DNA of 5,306 bases from positions 1 to 5,306 of the forward strand of contig CAMBMC010000200.1 in the NCBI GenBank assembly GCA_945868555.1. Reading direction: 5' to 3'. The notes beneath the pieces were generated by a model. It saw only the letters and a program-made list of their open reading frames with translations. It ran no database searches and had not been told where the DNA came from. Source of the stretch: Chitinophaga pinensis (GTDB lineage: Bacteria > Bacteroidota > Bacteroidia > Flavobacteriales_D > Crocinitomicaceae). This document shows, piece after piece, positions 1-5,306 of the stretch. Position 1 is the first letter of the stretch. Every line of letters begins with the position of its first letter. The position numbers and the translations under genes are program-made.

Positions 1-32
1 TGGCGTTAAATAACTATTTTTAATAAACGATG

Positions 33-63
33 AAAAGCAGTCTCTATTGGGGCTGCTTTTTTT
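33..63 (+). terminator. Intrinsic terminator or leader hairpin ahead of the first gene
   Basis: The left arm 33-40 (AAAAGCAG) pairs perfectly with 53-60 (CTGCTTTT). Four further pairs, two of them G-U, close 41-44 onto 49-52 and leave a TATT loop. A run of seven T (57-63) completes a typical rho-independent terminator. The simplest reading is the end of an upstream plus-strand gene whose stop would be at 7-9, 11-13 or 21-23 depending on frame; only a few codons of it could be in view, so no product can be given. The first gene here starts only 8-14 nt after the T-tract. It therefore has no room for a promoter of its own downstream of the hairpin, and the hairpin could instead act in its leader. 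Confidence 0.75.
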
Positions 64-76
64 ACACTTAATGAAC

Positions 77-706
77 ATGAAAAAGATTTTTTTCGCTGTC
101 GCATTAACCTTGTGTTGTGGAATAACGAACGCTCAAATTAAAGCGATCACTGAGAATGGGGAGGAGGTCGTTCTTTTTGAGGATGGTCAATGGGAATATG
201 TGGAAAGTGGTGAGCTTGTAGAAGAAGAAATTCTTATGAATCCCTTGAAATTCGTCCGTCCAGCGACATCTGCATTTCTCTTGAAAAGCACTAAATTTAA
301 TATTGGAGTCTACCTGGATTCGAAGAAATGGACCATTGAAAAAGGCAAGGGCGACGATGCCTATGAGTACCAATTGACTTTGAATCAAGGTGATCTGTAT
401 GCTATGTTGATCACTGAGCAGGTAGAAATCCCCTTAGAGTCGCTTAAAGAAATCGCTCTTGAAAACGCCCGTGATGTTGCTCCCGACGTATATGTGGCAA
501 AAGAGGAATACCGCATGGTGAACGGACTTAAAGTACTGATGATGCAGATGAACGGCACACTGAGTGGAATCAAATTCAGTTATTACTGCTATTATTTTTC
601 AAGTGAAAAAGGAACCATACAGTTTATCGGATATACTTCCCAAAATCTGTTGTCTAAGTATCAAAAAACCATCGAAGACCTGTTGAATGGTCTTGTTCAA
701 TATTAA
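77..706 (+). CDS. Secreted protein with N-terminal DGxW motif and possible PsbP/DcrB-like domain, function unknown
   Basis: This is a 209-residue protein when started at ATG 77 (MKKIFF...). ATG 71 would add only Met-Asn, and an upstream TTG at 47 lies inside the terminator hairpin and is unlikely. Residues 1-19 form a Sec signal peptide (two Lys, hydrophobic core, TNA before Q20), so the product is periplasmic or secreted; C14 lies within the hydrophobic core and no convincing lipobox is seen. Residues 21-42 hold a short strand-rich motif ending in EDGQWEYV, a DGxW pattern common just after the signal peptide in secreted Bacteroidota proteins. Residues about 65-209 read as a small alpha/beta domain: a strand pair ending at KKW, a helix with SLKEIALENA, several strands including KFSYYCYYF, and a closing helix. 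That order resembles the PsbP/DcrB (DUF1795) fold, but this is inference from pattern only. It ends 18 nt before the peptide transporter gene and is probably co-transcribed with it. No catalytic residues are recognisable. Confidence 0.85.
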   Translation: MKKIFFAVALTLCCGITNAQIKAITENGEEVVLFEDGQWEYVESGELVEEEILMNPLKFVRPATSAFLLKSTKFNIGVYLDSKKWTIEKGKGDDAYEYQLTLNQGDLYAMLITEQVEIPLESLKEIALENARDVAPDVYVAKEEYRMVNGLKVLMMQMNGTLSGIKFSYYCYYFSSEKGTIQFIGYTSQNLLSKYQKTIEDLLNGLVQY

Positions 707-724
707 GCTTTAACTCATTAAGAA

Positions 725-2359
725 ATGGCCGCACAAAAACACCCAAAAGCTTTACCCTATTTGTTCTTCTCTGAAATGTGGGAACGCTTCGGATATTACC
801 TCATGATCGGAATTTTTACGCTCTATCTCAAGGATAAAGTGGATGGTTTTGGCATGAGCGAAGAGGATGCATCGGATCTTTATGGAACGTTCATCGCTTT
901 CGTGTTTTTAACACCTTTTATCGGAGGACTTCTTGCTGACCGTGTCTTGGGATATCGACGTTCAATCACCATCGGAGGATTGCTAATGGGCGTAGGCTAT
1001 TGCTTGATGGCGATTCACGATCTAAATATGCTCTATTTGTCCATGTTCTTGGTTATTCTCGGGAATGGATTCTTCAAGCCGAACATCTCGACCTTGCTGG
1101 GTAATTTGTACAACAACGAGGAGTACAAAGCGCTCAAAGATTCGGGGTATAGCATTTTCTACATGGGAATAAATGTGGGGGCCTTCATTTGTAACTTCTT
1201 CGGTGCGGCCTTGTACAACATGATTGGATGGGGCGCGGCATTCATCGCTGCAGGTATTGGGATGTTCTTGGGGATTATAATTTTTTGGATGGGAACGCGC
1301 CATTTTAAGCATGCCGATGTCATCAAGCCAAAAGCAGAATCTGACATGTCGCTAGCGAAGATTTTTGGAATCATCTTGCTCCCGGCAATTGCTTTTGGAT
1401 TGATCGGCTATTTCTTGCCAGAGCCAATCGTAAAAACTCGAACAACAGATGCCTTCTTGTTTGGCTGTATTCCTGTGATTTTCTTTTATGTGTATCTCCT
1501 TATAAAAAGTCCGAAAGAGGAGCGACGACCAGTAGCGGCCATGTTGTCCATTTTTGCTGTGGTGATTGCTTTTTGGGCAGTGTTCAAGCAAAATGGTTCA
1601 ACACTCAATACCTGGGCTGACCAATACACGGACCGTCAAGTTTCGGCATCTTCTGTTCCCGTGCTCGACGGACTCAAACTAGTAAAGCAATACGAATATG
1701 TGAAGGATACGATTCAATTGACGGACAAACAGTTCCGTCCGCAAGTGACAAAGGACGATAAGCCTGTCATGGTCATTGATTATCCAGATTACTTCAAGAA
1801 TTTGCCGAAAGAAAAATTGCCAAAAGATGGTGAAGTGGTGTATGCCTTAAATACCAACTTGTTTCAATCGGTCAATCCCTTCTGGGTGGTGGCATTGACC
1901 CCATTGGTCTTGGCATTTTTTGGCTTTCTGCGTCGTCGAGGGAAAGAACCTACAACACCGCAAAAAATTGCTTTTGGCTTGGTAATTTCTGCACTTTCTT
2001 GCCTGGTGATGGTTGGGGCCGTATATGCAAGCAACAATGGTGGTGTTAAATCTTCTGCGTGGTGGTTTATTTCGTCTTATGCAGTCATCACCATTGGTGA
2101 GCTTTTCTTGAGCCCAATGGGCTTGTCTATGGTGAGTAAATTGAGTCCGCCGCGATTAACTGCTTTGATGATGGGGGGATGGTTCTTGGCGACGTCGATC
2201 GGTAACAAGCTTTCGGGGCTCTTGAGCTCGTTCTGGGATGGCTATCAAGACAAAGCGAATTTCTTCTATGTCAACTTTGCCCTTTTAGGCTCCGCCGCCT
2301 TGATTCTTTTCGTAATGCTCAAATGGCTCAACAAGATTTTTAAGGAACACGAGGGGTAA
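725..2359 (+). CDS. POT/PTR-family proton-coupled oligopeptide transporter (MFS)
   Basis: This 544-residue inner-membrane protein should import di- or tripeptides with protons. The POT motif ExxERFxYY is present in TM1 (E17, E20, R21, Y24, Y25), the motif GGLLADRVLG is at 67-76, FKPNIS with K118 is in TM4, FYMGINVGAF (145-154) matches the second PTR2 signature, and GELFLSPMGLS with E459 is in TM10. Twelve core helices can be placed at about 22-37, 52-72, 80-98, 101-120, 142-163, 170-190, 268-288, 383-401, 412-434, 444-465, 477-500 and 511-535, with the extra bacterial hairpin HA/HB at 210-230 and 241-261. Two features are unusual. The periplasmic TM7-TM8 loop (about 292-380) is long and rich in Lys, Asp and Tyr. 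The positions of the family salt bridge between TM1 Arg and TM7 Glu are I28 and K288. ATG 725 is the only sensible start because POT proteins begin just before this motif. It probably forms an operon with the preceding secreted-protein gene. The exact substrate cannot be read from sequence. Confidence 0.96.
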   Translation: MAAQKHPKALPYLFFSEMWERFGYYLMIGIFTLYLKDKVDGFGMSEEDASDLYGTFIAFVFLTPFIGGLLADRVLGYRRSITIGGLLMGVGYCLMAIHDLNMLYLSMFLVILGNGFFKPNISTLLGNLYNNEEYKALKDSGYSIFYMGINVGAFICNFFGAALYNMIGWGAAFIAAGIGMFLGIIIFWMGTRHFKHADVIKPKAESDMSLAKIFGIILLPAIAFGLIGYFLPEPIVKTRTTDAFLFGCIPVIFFYVYLLIKSPKEERRPVAAMLSIFAVVIAFWAVFKQNGSTLNTWADQYTDRQVSASSVPVLDGLKLVKQYEYVKDTIQLTDKQFRPQVTKDDKPVMVIDYPDYFKNLPKEKLPKDGEVVYALNTNLFQSVNPFWVVALTPLVLAFFGFLRRRGKEPTTPQKIAFGLVISALSCLVMVGAVYASNNGGVKSSAWWFISSYAVITIGELFLSPMGLSMVSKLSPPRLTALMMGGWFLATSIGNKLSGLLSSFWDGYQDKANFFYVNFALLGSAALILFVMLKWLNKIFKEHEG

Positions 2360-2361
2360 GG

Positions 2362-2424
2362 TGGAGTTACTAATTACTAATTACGAATTACGAGTTATGA
2401 GTTATGAGTTATGAGTTGCGAGTT
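2362..2424 (+). repeat. Tandem array of nine degenerate heptamers behind the peptide transporter stop codon
   Basis: Starting two bases after the TAA of the transporter gene, nine 7-nt units run without interruption: TGGAGTT, ACTAATT twice, ACGAATT, ACGAGTT, ATGAGTT three times, GCGAGTT. The consensus is AYKARTT. Units drift gradually from CTAATT to TGAGTT, as expected for slippage followed by mutation. A T6 run (2423-2428) follows, but all units face the same way, so they cannot fold into a terminator stem. Two more perfect units (ACGAATT twice) occur at 2471-2484. No coding potential is seen. Confidence 0.85.
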
Positions 2425-2429
2425 TTTTG

Positions 2430-2539
2430 GAGGCTCCGCCACAGCATTCTCGAAGTTACGACGTGATGAAACGAATTACGAATTGTTTGTTGACTGAGGT
2501 GCGCAGCATACTTGAAGTCGCAATTTGATGTTACAAGTT
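2430..2539 (+). repeat. Two diverged direct copies of a ~45-nt intergenic unit
   Basis: Copy A (2430-2477) and copy B (2496-2539) both begin GAGG, contain CAGCAT (2442-2447 and 2504-2509) and continue with CTxGAAGT, then TGATG, then AC-A-TT at matching distances. By hand alignment about 20 of the 30 bases after CAGCAT agree, with one small gap before it. Copy A ends in the heptamer ACGAATT, so the unit and the heptamer array seem to belong to one repeat family. The segment from GCGCA-N5-CTTGAAG (2501-2517) is also roughly mirrored by CTTCAAG-N2-TGCGC (2607-2620). It looks like decayed non-coding repeat DNA, with no reading frame preserved between the copies. Confidence 0.5.
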
Positions 2540-2775
2540 GGCTGTCTGTTGCACGAATTTTTGCTTTCGACAGAAGGAATTCACGTTCATTTCAGAAATT
2601 TAAGTTCTTCAAGCATGCGCAGCAGTTTATGACATTCATATCATCGTTAGTGTTTAATACCACATTATGGGTGTTTTTGATTATGAAGTCATAATAATTA
2701 TTTAATGCCGAAAATGACTTAAATTCTTTTTTTTTCATTTAATTTTCAGTTGTTAAACATATCAACGTATTAATT
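2540..2775. other. AT-rich intergenic stretch ahead of the lipoprotein gene
   Basis: No gene is visible here. A 60-codon frame opening with TTG (2512-2694) runs through the repeat unit and has no domain-like composition, so it is not called. The last ~80 nt are strongly AT-rich, with a T9 run at 2728-2736, and should contain the lipoprotein promoter. I could not find a clean Bacteroidota pair of TTTG and TAnnTTTG at the usual 19-20 nt spacing: TTTG at 2676-2679 followed by TATTTAAT at 2699-2706 has the spacing but a poor second half. No Shine-Dalgarno sequence precedes ATG 2776, which is usual for the phylum. Confidence 0.5.
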
Positions 2776-3621
2776 ATGAAGAAAAATTTATTAATTCTAA
2801 TTGGAGCAGTGCTTGTATTGTCTTCAATAATCTCATGCTCAAAAAATGAATCAACACCGCAACTGAAATCTTCAACTTCTGGAGTCACTCCTGAGGTCGT
2901 TGTGGGTTCAAACCAAGGCGGAAATGTAACGTGTGAAGAAGCTGCTGATGGAACTGGCTTAGAAGGGTATGCATACTCAACTGGAAAGCAAGATTATCCT
3001 TTCAATAGCAACTCTTTTGGAAATGGTGTGTCTGTAACAACTGATGGTACGAATGTATCCTGGTCAATAACTCCTCCTAGTGGTTATTGTGTTGCAAACG
3101 TTGCTGTTATCGTGAAAGGTGGTCCGAGTGCCAATGTGTACTACTACAATGATGGACAGAGCAGTGATTCAGGTTTGACTTCTCCAATAAATGCTAGTGG
3201 GAGTGCTGCAGGATTGAGTAATTTGACCATTTGTTACAATTTGGTGGAATGCGAAGTGCAAGAGTGTGACTGGCAAGAAGAGACCGCTTTTGGTGGTGGT
3301 GTTGAAGGTGGCGGTAACGCTTGGTGGTTCGCAATCGATGCTGGTACAAGCGGTACGTACCCAATTTATGCAGGTCAGCAGGCAGTGCCAGGGGCTTCTG
3401 TAAATTACGACGCGACTACAGATCAAATTACGATTGTTTTGGGTTCTAGTATGCAGTTGCAAGATGTTAATGAGCCTGTAAAGGTTGAGGGTTATAATGT
3501 TTTGCCTTCAGAACGTCCAGCGGCAGGTTTGTTCGAGTTGTACAAAGGAACAAGCTTGAGCGTACAAGGAAATGGCTCTGCCTATTACGTTGTACACCTT
3601 GATGTAGAGGTTTGTAACTAA
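2776..3621 (+). CDS. Lipoprotein with two Cys-containing beta-rich extracellular modules, function unknown
   Basis: This 281-residue protein starts with a lipoprotein signal peptide: two Lys, a hydrophobic core and IISC with the lipidated Cys at 21. The following SKNES resembles the charged stretch after the lipid Cys that directs Bacteroidota lipoproteins to the cell surface, so outer-leaflet display is plausible. Residues 22-50 are a Ser/Thr/Gly linker. Module 1 (about 53-159) contains a VIVKGGPSANVYYY stretch, DSGLTSP and CYNL, a pattern I recognise from many bacterial and archaeal surface proteins but cannot tie to a named family. Module 2 (about 164-281) contains ETAFGGG, NAWWFAID, IYAGQ, SMQLQDV, VKVEGY, RPAAGLFELYKG and VVHLDVEVC. 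The mature part has six more Cys (53, 105, 153, 159, 164, 280), enough for three disulfides in an oxidising compartment. There is no C-terminal sorting domain. The gene stands alone: 416 nt from the transporter gene and followed by its own terminator. A role in adhesion or binding is only a guess. Confidence 0.85.
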   Translation: MKKNLLILIGAVLVLSSIISCSKNESTPQLKSSTSGVTPEVVVGSNQGGNVTCEEAADGTGLEGYAYSTGKQDYPFNSNSFGNGVSVTTDGTNVSWSITPPSGYCVANVAVIVKGGPSANVYYYNDGQSSDSGLTSPINASGSAAGLSNLTICYNLVECEVQECDWQEETAFGGGVEGGGNAWWFAIDAGTSGTYPIYAGQQAVPGASVNYDATTDQITIVLGSSMQLQDVNEPVKVEGYNVLPSERPAAGLFELYKGTSLSVQGNGSAYYVVHLDVEVCN

Positions 3622-3641
3622 AAGAAATCAATATGCTGAAG

Positions 3642-3670
3642 AAGGTCCGGATTTAATTCGGACCTTTTTT
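3642..3670 (+). terminator. Intrinsic terminator of the lipoprotein gene
   Basis: AAGGTCCG (3642-3649) pairs perfectly with CGGACCTT (3659-3666). The interior can extend the stem by G-U, A-U and U-A pairs to a TTA loop. The right arm runs into six T (3665-3670). It begins 20 nt after the stop codon at 3619-3621, so the lipoprotein mRNA probably ends here. The minus-strand sequence lacks an equally good T-tract, so I call it for the plus strand only. Confidence 0.9.
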
Positions 3671-3992
3671 GTTGAATTATATTGAGCCTACTTAAGTCCG
3701 AGTTGAATATTAGTGGCAAGCCCAAGGTTAAAGGTGTCCTAAAATTTTATCGAAGAAAAAAGGCTTTGATAAGCATTTAATAGAATAAGATAATCCTTGC
3801 GGCTTATCGCTTTCAAACTCTTGCTATCTTAATGGTTTGTGATTCAATAGTTGTTACGTTCATGTTGCTGAAAGCTTTCATAAAATAGAATATTTCGAAA
3901 GGGTATAGTCTTCTTTAAAGAATTGATTTACTCGATACTAAGCTGCATTAAAAACACAGAACATACACGAGATTCGAGTGGATCAGATCACA
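3671..3992. other. Non-coding stretch between convergent genes, with short palindromes
   Basis: I see no gene on either strand; stops are frequent in all frames. Two perfect 12-bp palindromes are present, TGAAAGCTTTCA (3869-3880) and TTCTTTAAAGAA (3911-3922), with TTTCGAAA (3893-3900) between them. A weak minus-strand hairpin with a T-run (3757-3778, AAATGCTT/AAGCCTTT with one mismatch) could terminate read-through from the ABC gene but lies almost 290 nt beyond its stop. GATAA (3789-3793) and TTATC (3804-3808) form another small hairpin. None of these can be given a function. Confidence 0.5.
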
Positions 3993-4059
3993 GTTGAATT
4001 TTTTCCAACTAGTCACTTAAAAAAAGAATTCTCTGTTGAAGTAAACCCAACTAGTCACT
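3993..4059 (-). repeat. 25-nt direct repeat, two copies, with heptamer core, behind the ABC transporter gene
   Basis: On the plus strand both copies read GTTGAA-N6-CCAACTAGTCACT, at 3993-4017 and 4035-4059. The outer 19 bases are identical and only the six central bases differ (TTTTTT versus GTAAAC). Each copy has GTTG facing CAAC across nine bases, a potential small hairpin, and an ACTAGT palindrome. Read on the minus strand, the coding strand of the ABC gene, the copy next to the gene continues a heptamer run CTAGTTA, CGAGTGA, CTAGTTG (4068 down to 4048), and the first of these contains the TAG stop codon. A T7 run follows the proximal copy on that strand after an AGAATTCT palindrome, so a weak terminator is possible. 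Confidence 0.75.
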
Positions 4060-4064
4060 CGTAA

Positions 4065-5306
4065 CTAGACGTCATCCCCCTGATCCATGCCCTGTAATTC
4101 AACCAAATTTGTGTAAATGCCATTTTGTGAAATCAATTCCTCATGGGTTCCATGCTCAACAATTTGACCTTGCTGAATGACCAAAATCTTATTCGCATTG
4201 CGAATGGTGGAGAGGCGGTGCGCAATCACAAAGGATGTGCGTCCTTGCATAAGTTTATCCAAGGCGTCTTGTACCAAGCGCTCTGATTCTGAATCCAAGG
4301 CAGAGGTTGCTTCATCGAGAATAAGAATGGCAGGGTTTTTTATGATCGCTCGAGCAATAGCGATGCGCTGTTTTTGTCCTCCGGAGAGCTGAATTCCACG
4401 ATCCCCCACTTGTGTTTCTAATCCTTCAGGGAAAGAACTGATGAATTCCCAAGCATTGGCTTTTTTTGCCGCTTCAATGATTTCTTCTTCACTCGCATCG
4501 GTGTCGCCAAAGCGGATGTTCTCACGAATAGAACCTGCGAATAGAATGACCTCTTGTGGCACGATGGCCATGTGTTTGCGCAAATGCGTCACATCGATTG
4601 ACTTAATGTCGTTGCCATCAAATTGAATACTACCCTCGTCGGTGTCGTAATAATGCAGCAGAAGCGATGATATGGTCGATTTACCCGACCCTGATGAACC
4701 TACAAAGGCAATTGTTTCATTTTGTTGGGCGTGAAAACTAATTCTTTGAAGCACCGGAAGGTCTTTGCGCTGTGGGTACGAAAATTCTACATTGTCGAAA
4801 CGAATTTCTCCAGTAATTTTCGGAGTACTTTTTCCCGGCAAGAGTTCCTGTTCTCCAGGTTGACCAATCAATGTCATCAGGTTTTCTGTTGCACCAATGG
4901 TTTTTTGAATGCTTGCATACAAGTCAGGAAGTGAACCAATCGACGCGCCCATCATGATGGTGTACATGATGAAGGAGAAGAAATCTTTAGGATTCAATTG
5001 AGGATTAGGCCCTTGAGTCATTAAGAGTCCCTGCCAAACAATGAAAACAATGGCGCCAAACAAGCAAAAGATAATGAACGAAATGAACAAGCCACGCCAC
5101 ACCCCACTTTTCACATTCATGTTTCGGATTTGCTCAATTTTCTCGTTGTATTTCCCAAGGATAAAGAACTCATTCGTAAAGGATTTCACATTGCTGATTC
5201 CGGTAAGCGATTCCTCAATGATTGAATTGGATTCAGCGGCTTGATCTTGCGCTTGCTTGGACAGTTTTCGAATGAAGCGACCGAAGAACACTGCGATAAC
5301 AGCCAT
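4065..5306 (-). CDS. ABC exporter, fused membrane and ATPase domains (MsbA/multidrug type), N-terminus cut by window edge
   Basis: The visible 413 residues are the C-terminal part of a half-size ABC exporter that should work as a dimer in the inner membrane, pumping a lipid or hydrophobic compound outward. Family members are about 580-600 residues, so roughly 180 N-terminal residues lie beyond the window; the Met at the edge is internal. Residues 1-10 are the end of TM4, followed by the cytoplasmic coupling region with EESLTGISNVKSF, TM5 at about 69-95 and TM6 at about 109-127. The ATPase is complete: A-loop Y177, Walker A GSSGSGKST (203-211), Q-loop Q251, DRG at 302-304, signature LSGGQ (307-311), Walker B ILILDE (327-332) with catalytic E332, D-loop SALD (335-338) and switch H363. 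Nothing suggests loss of activity. It ends at a TAG lying inside a short heptamer repeat. It converges on the lipoprotein gene and has no visible operon partner. The substrate cannot be assigned: MsbA-like lipid export and drug export are both possible. Confidence 0.95.
   Translation of the reverse strand: MAVIAVFFGRFIRKLSKQAQDQAAESNSIIEESLTGISNVKSFTNEFFILGKYNEKIEQIRNMNVKSGVWRGLFISFIIFCLFGAIVFIVWQGLLMTQGPNPQLNPKDFFSFIMYTIMMGASIGSLPDLYASIQKTIGATENLMTLIGQPGEQELLPGKSTPKITGEIRFDNVEFSYPQRKDLPVLQRISFHAQQNETIAFVGSSGSGKSTISSLLLHYYDTDEGSIQFDGNDIKSIDVTHLRKHMAIVPQEVILFAGSIRENIRFGDTDASEEEIIEAAKKANAWEFISSFPEGLETQVGDRGIQLSGGQKQRIAIARAIIKNPAILILDEATSALDSESERLVQDALDKLMQGRTSFVIAHRLSTIRNANKILVIQQGQIVEHGTHEELISQNGIYTNLVELQGMDQGDDV

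Noticed and set aside
47..76. Upstream TTG start (and ATG 71) for the first gene
   Set aside because: The TTG lies inside the terminator hairpin and would place ten extra residues before a complete signal peptide. ATG 71 is possible but adds only Met-Asn, so ATG 77 was preferred.
1022..1591. Minus-strand frames within the peptide transporter gene
   Set aside because: They are antisense shadows of a strongly supported transporter gene, with low-complexity His/Pro-rich or Lys/Pro-rich translations and no domain signal.
2512..2694. 60-codon plus-strand frame with a TTG start in the intergenic region
   Set aside because: It runs through the degenerate repeat unit, has a weak start, no recognisable domain and no partner gene. 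It looks like a chance frame in AT-rich DNA.
3757..3778. Minus-strand terminator for the ABC gene
   Set aside because: The stem has only four clean pairs next to the loop plus a mismatch, and it lies almost 290 nt beyond the stop codon. It is noted in the intergenic entry but not called.
3993..4059. CRISPR-like array from the repeated 25-mer
   Set aside because: There are only two copies, separated by 17 nt, with a variable centre inside the repeat and no cas genes in view.
4177..5244. Plus-strand frames within the ABC exporter gene
   Set aside because: They lie opposite well conserved ATPase and membrane segments and show no protein-like features of their own.
5304..5306. ATG at the window edge as the real start of the ABC gene
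   Set aside because: The protein would begin at the end of TM4, lacking about 180 residues and most of the membrane domain. The gene almost certainly continues past the window.

Overview
The window looks like ordinary chromosome from a member of the Bacteroidota, probably a Flavobacteriales-type organism. This is inferred from protein style: a signal peptide ending in TNAQ, a lipoprotein starting CSKNES after its lipobox, a POT transporter carrying the ERFGYYLMIG form of its signature, a DGxW-type secreted protein, few recognisable Shine-Dalgarno sites and AT-rich spacers. No genus can be named from sequence alone.

Layout, left to right. (1) Positions 1-32 are the tail of whatever lies upstream, followed by a strong hairpin with a T-tract (33-63). 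(2) A plus-strand pair, probably one operon, holds a secreted protein of unknown function (77-706) and, 18 nt later, a 12-helix proton-coupled peptide transporter of the POT/PTR family (725-2359). (3) A 416-nt non-coding stretch opens with a tandem heptamer array directly behind the transporter stop codon, continues into two diverged copies of a ~45-nt unit, and ends in AT-rich DNA. (4) A stand-alone lipoprotein (2776-3621) with two Cys-containing extracellular modules is closed by a clear intrinsic terminator. (5) A ~440-nt non-coding stretch contains two perfect 12-bp palindromes and a 25-nt direct repeat. (6) Converging from the right on the minus strand is the C-terminal two thirds of a homodimer-type ABC exporter (4065-5306), cut by the window edge.

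The proteins are envelope functions: a periplasmic or secreted protein, an inner-membrane peptide importer, a probably surface-exposed lipoprotein and an inner-membrane exporter. Apart from the first pair, nothing in the sequence ties them into one pathway. I see no defence system, CRISPR array, transposase, tRNA or rRNA.

The points most worth a second look are the peptide transporter, which seems to have lost both partners of a salt bridge known from its family, and a degenerate heptamer repeat that sits in the same orientation directly behind the stop codons of two unrelated genes on opposite strands.
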